Source: Chlorophyllum brunneum
Lineage: Eukaryota > Basidiomycota > Agaricomycetes > Agaricales > Agaricaceae
NCBI GenBank assembly: GCA_963576785.1
Contig: OY756142.1
Span: forward strand, 2,604,001-2,668,000
Length of the DNA: 64,000 nt
Direction of reading: 5' to 3'
Shown: one piece after another, positions 1-10,816 of the stretch
How the letters are laid out: the number at the start of each line of letters is the position of its first letter
Numbering within the stretch: the first letter of the stretch is position 1
Position numbers and translations under genes: made by a program
The notes under the pieces: generated by a model
What the model was told of the DNA's origin: nothing
What the model saw: only the letters and a program-made list of their open reading frames with translations
The model's database searches: none

Positions 1-1158
1 GGGTACTGGCCACCTCGCTCACTTGCACTCACTGGGTTACCAGTGGTGGCAGCCTTTCTATTAATCCAATGGAGTTGTAGTCCCATATAGGGTTTGCATG
101 GTGGTTTTAACCCCTGCTGCAGCTCAAGTCCGGCTAGCATCTCCAGGCTGGGTTATCCTGGCTGACGACAGACATCCGGGCCTACCCCTAATCGTGCTTG
201 CATGTCGGTGGGGAGCGTGCTGAAAAAAGCCACCCTGTCACACCCAAAAGGGACCGAAAGGATAAGGGATGGTAATAGGGGGTATGGAGGTGAAAACAAG
301 CTGACCAAAAGGACAGGCCACCCCCCACCAGTGTTGCCATGCCTTTGGGAACCCCTCTGGGGATAGTGCCTGGTCGTTAGTAGGGATATGCCAAACTCCA
401 GGACACCAGGTGGGTGCAGGTTGACTCGGAGAAACTTGGGTTGATTGGTGCTTGTTCCACGGATTGCTTAGTAACCTGTTCCGTGGGTTGCTTATGTGAT
501 CCAATGTGAACACCACCCTAGTAGCGCCCCCTGTGAGACGGAGATCCCCACCAGTATTAGCATATGGATCTATGCCCAAAGACAAGTTACCTCCTCTGGG
601 GGTAGGGCATAGCAAAAGCATCTACGAGGGAACAGAAGCTAGTCCAGGGGTCACGCCTTGGAGGTATGCCTTCATGGCCTCTGCCTGCCCAACTAGTGGA
701 CTGTAGCAGGCCATTTACTAGGAGCATGCTGAAAAAAGCCACCCAGTTACCAAGAAGGAGCAGCCTGGCTCAAGAGGTCTAGATCCTCTGTCAATGGGTC
801 TCCGTCAACAACGGAGTGTACCCGTTTAAGTTGATACCACATAAGTAGTCTGGATTTGGGGTGGCGATATACACAGTCATGTGGTGAGATCCTGTCTGTG
901 CACCATATAGGAAGGATGCCTCAAGCAAACGGTGGGTTGGTCCTCAGGGATACCATGCTCTCTCAGTAGTGGGGTGTCCGCCCAAGCTAAAGGCTTTACC
1001 TCTTAGGAGGGAGGGGCAAAAAGTTCCCGCAACATGGCCAGATGCGACACCAATATGGGAGCCTGGGAACATGCTGGGCGTTCTACGGGCACATATCATC
1101 TCAAGACCCCCATCTCTGGGCTGCTAGGAGTTTACCTGCAAGGGACTCTGTGTACGGG
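1..1158 (+). repeat. R module, copy 1 (left part cut by window edge), fused to a LINE
   Basis: This stretch is repeated at about 5832-6992 with only scattered substitutions. It has no convincing ORF on either strand. A short motif (GTGCTGAAAAAAGCCACCC-like) occurs twice inside it, near 218 and near 725, and at the same places in copy 2. It ends at the motif TGTACGGG, after which LINE A sequence starts directly. In copy 2 the same R end is joined to a different LINE position. A fixed R 3' end with a variable LINE breakpoint is what template switching from a LINE RNA onto the 3' end of another RNA would produce (inference). Confidence 0.7.
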
Positions 1159-3861
1159 CCCTGCAAGGCTATCCAGTACAATGGAGAGCTATGTCATGCA
1201 CTTCCAGATCTCTGGGATGCACTCCACAATACCTACAACTCGGCCTTGGGCCGAGCAGTGGATATTTCGGTTCTTGATCTGCTACCCAGTCTTCCAGCTA
1301 GGGAGTGGGTCCATTTCTCAGCCTTAGAGCTGATGGATGCCCTGAGCGCATGCTTGGGTGTGTCCGCCCCAGGGCCAGACCACGTAATGTGGACCCACCT
1401 CAAAGAGATCGCTGAGGACCCTGATGTCCTTCGGTTATTCATCAGGATAGCTAATGCCTGCATGCATATGGGTTATTGGCCATCCCATTTCAAGGAGAGC
1501 TTGTCAGTTATCATACCAAAGCTGGGCAAGCCGTCCTACTCAATGCCCAAGGTATTCAGACCCATTGTGCCCCTGAACACCTTTGGTAAACTTATCGAGA
1601 AGATGATCTCGAATTGCCTCCAGTTTGATTCAGTCAAACATGGAGTTTTTCATCCAAATCAGCTCAGTGGTATCCGTCAGCAGTCCACTGATGATGCTGG
1701 GATGCTCCTAACCCACATTGTTGGTGTGGGGTGGGCCAAGGGCCTCAAGACTAGCGTTGTCGCTTTTGACATCACTTTTTTTTTTCCTTTGCTCAACCAC
1801 TCTATGTTGTTAGTGATTTTGCAGAAGCAAGGATTTGACCCCTGTGTGGGTAGATTCTTTGCCTCTTATTTAGTCGGCCACTCTACGCAGTATGCGTGAG
1901 GAGACCATAAGTCTGATCTCAGACAGGCGGACGTTGGGGTAGGTCAGGGCTCCTTGCTCTCTCCTGTCCTCTCTGGTCTTTATCTTGCCCCCTTCATGAA
2001 ACTCTATGACAGGGAGGCAATCATGCTTGGGAGTACCCTTCTCTCATACGTCGACGATAGCCTTGCTACTGCCCAGGCAAAAACCTGGGAACCTAATCTG
2101 GTATGCCTTAAGCAGGCATACCAGATTATATATTGCCTGACTACTTCGTTTGGGCTTGCCATTGAGCACAACAAGTCCGAAGTGTTTCACTTCTCCCATA
2201 AACAGGGAGATGACAACCCACCGCTGGATTTGGGGTATGCTCCCCATACCGGCAATACTCCATTATGCCCTAAGACCCATTGGAGGTACTTGGGTTTTTT
2301 TTTCAATCGTGCTCTTACTTTTAAAGAGCACGTTTGGCATTACACTACTAAGTCTTTGTCCATGGTCAAGGCCATGGGCATGCTTGGTAACTTGTTGCAA
2401 GGCCTTCTTCCTAATCAGAAGAGGACTCTTTATTGCTTATGTGTAGTACCTATCGCTACGTATGGGTTTCATTTGTGGTTTTATGAGGGTGCCTGGAACA
2501 AGGCCCTTCTGAGACAACTTAACACTATGCAGTGCAAAGCTGCACTGTGGATCACTGGTGCATTCCGCACCAGCCCTACCAGAGGCCTTGGCTGGCCTTA
2601 TCCCCATCCATCTCTATCTCAAGAAACTGGCTACCCATGCTGTCCACAGGATAGCCACCCTTTCTGAGAACCACCCTGTTTGCTCTGTTATAGGGCGTCA
2701 GTATATAGGGGATTGTGTTCCACACCCCAGGTTGATTGCTCTCATGACCCCTGCCTAGGCGGGTAAGGTCAAGGGGCCGGTCACAGAGGCAAACTCTCAT
2801 TTGCCAGACTTAACAGAGACATTTGAGCCATTTGTGCTCGAAGCATTGCCAGGTTCTCGTTTCCTGGACCACTACACGTGGCCTAGGTGACTTATAAAGT
2901 ATATAATGCCTCACTCGGTGGAAACCCTGCAGGTCATCAAGTGGATTTGCTCAATGATACTCTTTGTGAGTATTGTGAGGACAGACAGGTGGTCTATGCA
3001 GCAACGGACACAAGTCTGCCACTGGTTGGAGACTACCAGGCGGTTTTGGCTGCCTATGTTTATAGGGGGACACGTTTGCTTCAGGCTATGCGTCACCCAG
3101 CTGGCAAGGTTACAGCCCCAGATGCTGAACTTTTCGCCATTTGTATGGCTTTGGGAACTGCTGCAGCAGTCTCTGAGGTGGCACATATTGCGGTCTTTAC
3201 AGACTTGATTGGTTCTGCCAAGCGAGCTCTTGACTCATCCATACATTCTGGCCAGGAACACTCCCTGGCTGTTTGTCGCCTCTTGTTAGAGTGGTTCAGG
3301 GATCATCCTGACCATTCACTCATGTTCTGGTCCATTCCGTCTTTGGTGAAATGGTCCATCCATCAGGATGTGCATGTATTTGCCACTGACCTTCAGGTCA
3401 CCGCTGGACGCCGTCCAGCGACATCTATCAATGTGCTGTATAAAGTCAACGTAGCAACTGTTCAGAAGGCCTGGAAGGTTACCTTCCAGGACTCCTCTTA
3501 TCGAGGTTCAAACTTCCTTGTTCTCAAGGATAGCAAGAACAAGGTTCTACAGCCAACGTACCTCCATGGAGGGTCTTAGCTTCCTTCCTTTCCCTCTCAG
3601 TCCATTGTGACGAGGGCGAACCATGCCATTCTCGGGCACGCACCAACCAGCGAGTACCACTCCTGGTTCCATCCTCTAGAGCCTATTGGCTGCGAGTGTG
3701 GGGCTCCTTTGGAGACCTGCACTCATATCTTGTGCTCTTGTCCATTGTACAAGAGATGTTGTGGCCTGCCAGTCTCTATTGACCAGCTGGTATCTTTTCT
3801 TGGGCGTAACCCTGCTGTATTTGCGTTCAAGTCCAACAGACTGCCTGCGGGAGTTGGATAA
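1159..3861 (+). pseudogene. LINE A ORF2 remnant (reverse transcriptase - RNase H)
   Basis: Reverse transcriptase motifs are readable from about 1300, including the intact catalytic YVDD at 2047-2058. The RT region runs to about 2660. An RNase H-like domain follows at 2887-3330 (TDTSL, AELFAI and FTDLIGSAK blocks carrying the acidic residues). A C-terminal zinc-binding tail (CECG...CTHILCSC) lies at 3607-3861. Damage: an in-frame TGA near 1897 where a sister copy has a Trp codon, a frame change before 1954, another near 2586, a TAG near 2756 and one near 3577. The protein cannot be made whole from this copy. The domain order matches ORF2 of fungal Tad-like LINEs. Confidence 0.8.
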
Positions 3862-4163
3862 TGCAACACGGCCCCTGCTAGCTCCCCACGTCTCTGGCGT
3901 GTGTAGGAGTTAATTGCAAATTGACGCATACTCTTCCTAGGGAGGGGAGGCTAGGGGTCACTTGCATATTTGGTCTAGAATTTGTGTGTTCATGCATGTT
4001 TCTGCGACTGTTCACCCAGACTGCCTGTCAGCAGTCTAGTTCAGCCAGGGGAGAGCCCATCTTCATATACTACCCTCTTTGTAGCCTACATGTCATAGTA
4101 GATACAGGTGGACTGCAATTGCACACCACCTTAAACACATTGATTTAAAAAAAGAAAAAAAAA
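1159..4163 (+). mobile_element. LINE A, 5'-truncated non-LTR retrotransposon with poly(A) tail
   Basis: The element holds reverse transcriptase, RNase H and a C-terminal Cys/His zinc-binding segment in that order, then a 3' UTR ending in TTGATTT plus an interrupted A tract (about 4145-4163). This layout fits the Tad/I-type group of fungal LINEs (family knowledge; subgroup not proven). ORF1 and the endonuclease are missing because the copy is truncated at its junction with module R. The same 3' UTR recurs at 7500-7744 on the plus strand and at 10817-11100 on the minus strand. The copy is dead: its reading frame is broken several times. Confidence 0.85.
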
Positions 4164-5241
4164 ACATACTCTTCAGAGAAGTGGGCCATTCATGGTACCA
4201 TACACCAGTACTGCACCAAACTTCAGGTTGCTGCGGGTTCCTGTCCACAAACCTCCCTTGACTCCCTTTGTCAAAAGGTCGTCAAATCCTACCAGGATGC
4301 CTGGATCACTTGATTCCAGGATCCTACTTACTCGGGTAGCTAGTTTATGGCTCTCGAAGGATGTAACAGTAAGCCCCTCCAGCCCACTTACCTCCATGGA
4401 GGTTTGTGGCTGCCCTCTGCTGCAGCAGAGTCCAACTTGCTGTCTGCCCGCATATGTAGAGTTATACTCAACCATGCACCTATTGGGGCCTATAGGTCTC
4501 AGTTCTTCCAGGATGAACCATTCTGGTGTCCATGGGGGGCTCCTTTCGAGTCTCATGTGCATATTCTTACCAACTGCAGTCGGTTTGATTCCTCTAGGGG
4601 GTACCCAGCTATGCCAGGTGCCCTCGTCAAGTTCTTGAAGGCGAACCCTCTGGCGTTTGCCTTCCCATCCGTTCCTCAGGGAATTGGATAACTGGCTTAG
4701 GGTAGGTGGGTTATTGTCCAGTACTGGAGAATTCTGGTGGAAGTCCGGCGAAGACCTTCAGAGTTTTATGAACAGAGTTGTTCCCTTCAGTAACTAGGTG
4801 TGGTGAAGATGCTGATAGCCACACAAATAGTGCAGCCTATTACTCTGGCAAGGGTGACCGTGGCCAGGGGGATGACTCCTAGTAAGAAGGACTCCGGAGG
4901 CTAGTAGCAGGACCGATAACTGGGGACTTCTAGTGCTGGGCATTTACAGTGAACTGACACTTACTGACTGGGCCCAGTTTGTGGACTGGGTTGCTGGTTG
5001 GGGGACCTCTCTACCCACTTGCCTCCTCTGGCGTCCACTCCCCTCGCCCTTCAGGCTTGGGAGTAGGATGCAATTCTGTCTACTGTTGGTTTCAGGCAAC
5101 AGTACATCTGCTTGGTGGGGCATGTCCACCACTTCTCTGTAGATACCCACTAGTTTACTTGTTTGTACTCTGGCCACGGGCTGTGTTCGAGCACCACATA
5201 ATAAATTGGCCTTAGGCCATGATTTAAAAAAAAAAAAAAAA
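4164..5241 (+). mobile_element. LINE C 3' end, 5'-truncated, with poly(A) tail
   Basis: This copy starts immediately after the poly(A) of LINE A and ends in GGCCATGATTT plus about 18 A residues. The same sequence, reverse-complemented, runs from about 8697 to 9770. It retains the C-terminal zinc-binding part of ORF2 (FWCPWGAPFESHVHILTNC around 4520-4580, ending near 4690) and a 3' UTR of about 530 bp unlike that of LINE A. The upstream ORF2 was lost by truncation. I see no clear target-site duplication around it. Confidence 0.8.
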
Positions 5242-5561
5242 AAGTGGACTTGCTCAATAATACTCTTTATGAGTATCATGAGGACAGACAGGTGGTCTAC
5301 GCAGCGATGGATGCAAGTCTGCCACTGATTGGAGACTACCAGGTGGTTTTGGCTGCCCACATTTACAGGGGGATGTGTTTGCTTTGTGCATTGCATCACC
5401 CAGCTGGCAAAGTTACAGCTCCAGATGCTGAACTTTTTGCCATCCATATGACCTTGGGGACTGCTATAGCAATTTCTGAGGCTGTACATATTGTGGTCTT
5501 TACAGACTCGATTGGCTCTGCCAAGTGAGCTCTTGATCTATCCATGTACTCTGGCCAGGGC
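5242..5561 (+). mobile_element. Internal LINE A fragment (RNase H part)
   Basis: The fragment matches 2942-3257 of the first LINE A copy, covering the RNase H domain (DASLPLIGDYQVV, PDAELFAIHM and FTDSIGSAK). It begins directly at the end of the LINE C poly(A) tract and stops at the start of module R copy 2. It has no tail of its own. It may be part of the target into which neighbouring copies inserted, or a product of end-to-end template jumping; the two cannot be separated by eye. Confidence 0.75.
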
Positions 5562-6992
5562 AAATCACTCCTTGACTTGTTACCACCACTATCACTTTTT
5601 CCACTTCCTTTCCCCATTACACCATTTGTCTCCTGGGCTCTCTCTCATGGGCCTGGGTCTTTTCTGAGCCTTTGCTAGCTGTAGGGGGGTGGTCTGTGTG
5701 GCAACGTTACTTGGTCAATGGACGGTGCGCCCTTGGTAAAGGCAATTAAAGGTGGGTATATCCCCACCATTCATCTGACTGACACCTATACACACAGATT
5801 GACAGGGTAGCCCCTTGGTAAAGGGTCTTAAAGGCTGGAGTACTGGCCACCTTGCTCACTTGCGCTCACTGGGTCGCCAGTGGTGGGAGCTCTTCTATCA
5901 ATCCAATGGAGTTGTAGTCCCGTACAGGGTCTGCATAGCAGTTTTAACCCCTGCTGCAGCTCAAGTCCAGCTAGCTTCTCGAGGCTGGGTTATCCTGGCT
6001 GATGACGGATGTCCGGGCCTACCCCTAATTGTGCTTGCACATCGGTGGGGAGCGTGCTGAAAAAAGCCACCCTGTCACACCCAAAAGGCACCAAAAGGAT
6101 AAGGGATGGTAACAGAGGGTATGGAGGTGAAAACAAGCCGACCGAAAGGACAGGCCACCTCCCACCAGTGTTGCCATGCCTTTGGGAACCCCTCTAGGGG
6201 TAGCGCCTGGTCATTAGTAGGGATACGCCAAACTCCAGAATACCAGGCAGGTGTGGGTTGACATGGGGAAACTCGAGTTGATTGGCGCTTGTTCCGTGGA
6301 TTGCTTAGTAACCCATTCCACAGATTGCTTATGTGATCCAATGTGAACACCACCCTAGTAGCGCCCCCTGCGAGACGGAGATCCCCACCAGTATTAGCAT
6401 ATGGATCTGTGCCCAAAGACAAGTTACCTCCTCTAGGGGTAGGGCATAGCAAAAGCATCTGCGAGGGAATGGAAGCTAGTCCAGGGGTTGTGCCTTGGAG
6501 GTACACCTTTGTAGCCTCTGCTTGCCCAACTAGTGGACCGTAGTGGGCCGTTTACTGGGAGCGTGCTAAAAAAAGCCACCCAGTTACTGAGAAGGAGCGG
6601 CCTGGCTCAAGAGGTCTAGATCCTCCGTCAATGGGTCTCTGTCAACAACGGAGTGTACCCATTTAAGTTGATACCATATAAGTAGTTTGGATTTGGGGTG
6701 GTAATGTGTGCAGTCATGCGGTAAGATCCCGTCTGTGCACCGTATAGGAAGGATGCCTCAAGTGAATGGTAGGCCAGTCCTCAGGGATATGTGCTCTCTC
6801 AGTAGTGGGATGTCCACCCAAGCTAAAGGCTTTACCTCTTAGGAGGGAGGAGCAAAGTCCCCGCAACATGGCCGGATGCGGCACTAATATAGGAGCCTGG
6901 GAACATGCTGGGCATTCTACGGACACATATTGTCTCAAGACCCCCGTCTCTGGGCCGCTGGGAGTTTGCCTGCAAGGGACTCTATGTACGGG
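5562..6992 (+). repeat. R module, copy 2, fused to the LINE A 3' end
   Basis: This is the more complete copy of the non-coding module also seen at 1-1158. It extends about 270 bp further 5' than the window shows for copy 1. Near its 5' end two related segments (CCCTTGGTAAAGG... around 5728 and 5811) suggest an internal duplication. The GTGCTGAAAAAAGCCACCC-like motif appears near 6055 and 6565. It ends at TGTACGGG, exactly as copy 1 does, but the LINE then begins about 2.2 kb further 3' within LINE A. No long ORF stands out, and I do not recognise the sequence. Confidence 0.7.
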
Positions 6993-7744
6993 TCAGGTCA
7001 CTGCTGGACACCATCCAGCAATGTCTATTGATTCACTGCATAAGATCAATGTGGCAACTGTTCAGAAGGCCTGGACTCCTCTTATCACAGTTCAAACTTC
7101 TTTGTTCTCAAGGATAGTAAGAACAAAGTCCTACAGCCGATGTACCTCCATGGAGGTTCTTGGCTTCCTTCTTTTCCCTCTCAGTCCATTGCGACAAGAG
7201 CAAACCATGCCATTCTCGGACATGCACCAACCGGCAAGTACTGCTCCCGGTTTCATCCTCTAGAGCCTTTTGGCTGCGAGTATGGGGCTCCTTTGGAGAC
7301 CCATACTCATATCTTGTGCTCTTGTCCTTTGTACAAGAGACGTCGTGGCCTGCCGGTCTCCCTTGACCAGCTGGTAGTTTTCCTTAAGCGCAATCCTTTG
7401 GCGTTTGCATTTAGGTCCAACACACCACTTGTGGGAGTTGGATAATGTGGCACGACCCCTGCTAGCTTCCCATGTTTCTGGCATGTGTAGAAGTTAATTG
7501 CAAATTGACACATACTCTCCCTAGGGAGGGGAGGCTAGGGGTCGCTCATCATTCTGGTCAAGGATTTGCACGCCCGTGCGTGTTTCCACGACTATTCACC
7601 CAGACCACCTGTCGGCAGTCTAGTTCGGCCAGGGGAGAGCCCATCTTTGAATACCATACCTTTGTAGCCTACATGTCACAGTAGATACAGGTGGACTGCA
7701 ATCATGCACCACCTTAAACATGTTGATTTAAAAAAAAAAAAAAA
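6993..7744 (+). mobile_element. LINE A 3' end joined to R module, with poly(A) tail
   Basis: This segment corresponds to LINE A from about 3393 onward. It covers the end of RNase H, the C-terminal zinc-binding segment (FGCEYGAPLETHTHILCSC, ending near 7445) and the 3' UTR (TTGATTT then about 14 A). It is the 3' half of the R-LINE composite 5562-7744. Several bases near 7070 are missing relative to the first copy, breaking the frame. Confidence 0.8.
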
Positions 7745-8676
7745 CCGGGGATAGACCTACTCTCCTCGTTGAAAGCAGCCTTCTCCCACCTCTCTGCAGA
7801 GCAGCTCCTTAGACTTCATGCAAAAGCTGAGGCTGCAAAGCAACCTCCCTCATCCAATGCTTGCCCTAAGAAGCCAGTATTCACAATTCCTGGACTGTTA
7901 TGCAAGCAGGTCCTAGTTTCCTATAAAGACAAGTTGAATGCCTCAGCTGGTCTCCATACCCTTACCCAGCAGGCCTGCAAGGCGTTGAAGGCTGGAAGAA
8001 GCTCTCTGATTGTGAAAGATGCTATGCTCACATATGATGGCTATTCCATGGCCACCAACAAGCTTGCCACGACTAAGGATATTGAAATCCTTAGGGCATT
8101 GGTCAAATGTCTGTCCCCTCCAGGAGCCCCCTTCTGGATTGGTCTCCTCTCATCAGTGTCATACCTCCATGTAGTCGATGTCCCCTATCTCAAGAACTCT
8201 GCCACTGGAGTTCAATGTACCCCAGCAGATGTTGAGGAGGTTCTTACCTCATCAGTGCATGCTCCTCTTATCAGTCTCAAGGGTCCCCCGAGACTGGTGT
8301 GTAACTCCAGGATGTCCAACTTGTGTATGGCATTCTTTGACATCTGGGACTCCATGAGGGGTACCCGAGCTCTTGGTCTTCTGAACAAGAAGATCATGTT
8401 TGGGAACAAGCAGTGCATCATACTCTCTGCCAACCCTCACCACAACAAGTTGCTGTGTACTCGCTATTACAAGTGGGGCCATGCCTCTTCCTGGTGCAAG
8501 GCCGATGGCCCTGCATGTCCCGACTATGGTAGTGCACACTCTCATGCCAATCACCACACCTTTGCACTGTGTTGTAAGGGGCAACCAAAGGCTACGCCTC
8601 TGGTTCCTGCTATCCCAACTGGTCAACCTTGCCCTCACCCTCCTCATTGCCATAACTGCAAGAAGGAGTACCCCAC
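7745..8676 (+). pseudogene. LINE ORF1 (gag-like) fragment with zinc knuckles
   Basis: An open frame from 7769 encodes a gag-like protein. It resembles the middle and end of LINE B ORF1: conserved blocks such as FFDIWDSMRGT and the Cys/His array beginning CTRYYKWGHASSWC, followed by further C and H clusters. These are the CCHC-type knuckles typical of LINE ORF1 nucleic-acid-binding proteins. The 5' part is absent: the fragment starts right after the LINE A poly(A). The 3' part is cut at 8676 by the T tract of an inverted LINE C. The apparent continuation of the frame through the T tract to 8980 is an artefact of that junction. Confidence 0.75.
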
Positions 8677-10768
8677 TTTTTTTTTTTTTTTTTTTTTTAA
8701 ATCATGGCCTAAGGCCAATTTATTATGTGGTACTCAAACACAGCCCACGGCTGGAGTACAAACAAGTAAACTAGTGGGTATCTATGGAGAAGTGGTGGAT
8801 ATGCCCCACCAAGCAGACATACTGTTGCCCAAAACCAATAGTAGACAGAATTGCATCCTACTCCCAAGCCCGAAGGGTGAGGGGAGTGGATGCCAGAGGA
8901 GGCAAGCGGGTAGGGAGGTCCCCCAACCAGCAGCCCAGTCCACAGACCAGGCCCGGTCAGTAAGTGTCAGTTCACCGTAAATGCCCAGTACTAGAAGTCC
9001 CCAGTTACTGGTCCTGCTACTCGCCCCCAGAGTCCTTCTTACTAGGAGTCATCCCTCCGGCCATGGTCACTCTTGCCAGAGTAATAGGCTGCACCATTTG
9101 TGTAGCTATCAGCATCTTCACCACACCTAGTTACCGAAGAGGACAACTCCATTCATAAAACTCTGAAGGTCTTCACCAGACTTCTACCAGAATTCTCCGG
9201 CGCTGGACAATAACCCACCTACCCTAAGCCAGTTATCCAATTCCCTGAGGAACGGATGAGAAAGCAAACGCCTGAGGGTTCGCTTTCAAGAACTTGACAA
9301 GAGCATCTGGTATGGCAGGGTACTCCCTAGAGGAGTCAAACCGACTGCAGTTGGTAAGAATATGCACATGAGACTTGAAGGGAGCCCCACATGGACACCA
9401 GAATGGTTCATCCTGGAAGAACCGAGACCTATAGGCCCCGATAGGTGCATGGTTGAGTATAACTCTACACATGCAGGCAGACAGCGAGTTGGACTCTGCT
9501 GCAGCAGAGGGCAGCCACAAACCTCCATGGAGGTAAGTGGGCTGGAGGGGCTTACCGTTACACCCTTCGAGAGCCATAAACTGGCTACCCAAGTAAGTAG
9601 GATCCTGGAATTGAGTGATCCAGGCATCCTGGCAGGATTTGACAACCTTTTGACGAAGGGAGTCAAGGGAGGTTTGCAGATAGGAACTTGCAGTGACCTG
9701 AAGTTCAGTGCAGTACTGGTGTACAGTACCATGATTGGCCTACTTCTCCGAAGAGTATGTGTGCCAGATGTGAAGGGAGCATTCAGGGTGACCCCCAAAC
9801 CACTCCATAAGGGTGTTGCACACGGCAAGCAAGTGAGCCTGACCAGAGTGAACAGAAGGGTCTACTGCTCTCTTAGCTGAGCCAAGGGAGTCAGTAAACA
9901 AAACAATGGAGTCACAATCAGGAAGGCTGGTAGCCTTTCCAATCACAATCTGGATAGCGTACAGCTCCGCATTAGGAGCTGTCACTCGACTGGCTGCATG
10001 TCTTGTCTGGAAGACATGCTGGCCTGACTGGTAAATATGGGCAGCAGAGACTGCCTGGAATTCCCCCTGCAGCAGTAGACTAGTGTCCGTGGCTACAGTG
10101 AAAACCCAAGGATTGGCATTAGCACGTTCCAAAGTACTGTTCAGATGCCTTATATGCACAGCTCTCTCATCACGAGAATGGGGAGAGTTGTGGAAGGAGA
10201 CCTGGGCCGCAAAGTGGTCCAGGAGACTGAGCAAGTCCACTTGACGACCTGCAGGGTTTCCACCAAGTGAGGCATCGTACATTTTGAAAGTCACCTGGGC
10301 CACATAGCAGTCCAGGAGACGAGAACCTGGCAATGCTTTGAGCACAAATGGCTCAAATGTCTCCGTTAAGTCTGGCAAACAAGAGTTTGCCTCTGTGACC
10401 AGCCCCTTGACCTTGACTGCCTGGGCGGGGGTCATGAGAGTGATTGATCTGGGGTGTGGAACACATTCCCCTATATACTGATGCCCCATGATAGAGCGAA
10501 CAGGGTGGTTCTCAGAGAGGGTGGCTACCCTGTGGATGGCACGGGTAGCCAGTTTCTTGAGATAGAGGTGGATGGGAATAAGACCAGCTAAGGCTTCAGC
10601 TCCTCCAGTAGGGCTGGTGTGGAATGTGCCAGTAATCCACAATGCAGCTTTACGCTGCATAGTGTTAAGTTGTTTCAGAAGGGCTTTGTTATGGGCACCT
10701 TCATAAAACCACAATCAAAACCCATACATAGCAATAGGCACTACACACAAGTGGTAAAGAGTCCTTTT
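8677..10768 (-). mobile_element. LINE C, minus strand, 5'-truncated
   Basis: A run of about 22 T (the poly(A) tail on the minus strand) is followed by the LINE C 3' UTR, the C-terminal zinc-binding segment (about 9233-9592) and a long open frame (9740-10714). That frame holds the end of the RT/thumb region and an RNase H domain (VATDTSLLLQGEF, APNAELYAIQIV, FTDSLGSAKRAVD). Upstream RT is missing: the copy breaks at 10768, where the T tract of another insertion begins. The 10230-10714 part is very close to LINE A, whereas everything 3' of it differs, so A and C look like mosaics of one another. Confidence 0.8.
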
Positions 10769-10816
10769 CTTTTTTTTTTTTAAAAATCAACATGTTTAAG
10801 GTGGTGTGTGATTGCA
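10769..10816 (-). mobile_element. Micro-copy of the LINE A 3' terminus with its own T tract
   Basis: About 13 T are followed by only some 35 bp of LINE A 3' UTR (AAATCAACATGTTTAAGG on the plus strand) and then by the T tract of a second LINE A copy. It is best explained as an extremely 5'-truncated insertion into, or template jump at, a pre-existing tail. Confidence 0.65.

Noticed and set aside
238..621. Antisense ORF in module R, also present in copy 2 (6075-6506)
   Set aside because: It survives in both copies only because the copies are very similar; composition is not protein-like and no domain is visible, so R is treated as non-coding.
4944..5489. A 181-aa minus-strand open frame
   Set aside because: It is antisense to LINE C and to an RNase H fragment and includes a poly-Phe run from the poly(A) tract.
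7769..8980. A 403-aa open frame
   Set aside because: Its last 100 codons read through the T tract into antisense LINE C; only the part before 8676 is ORF1-derived.
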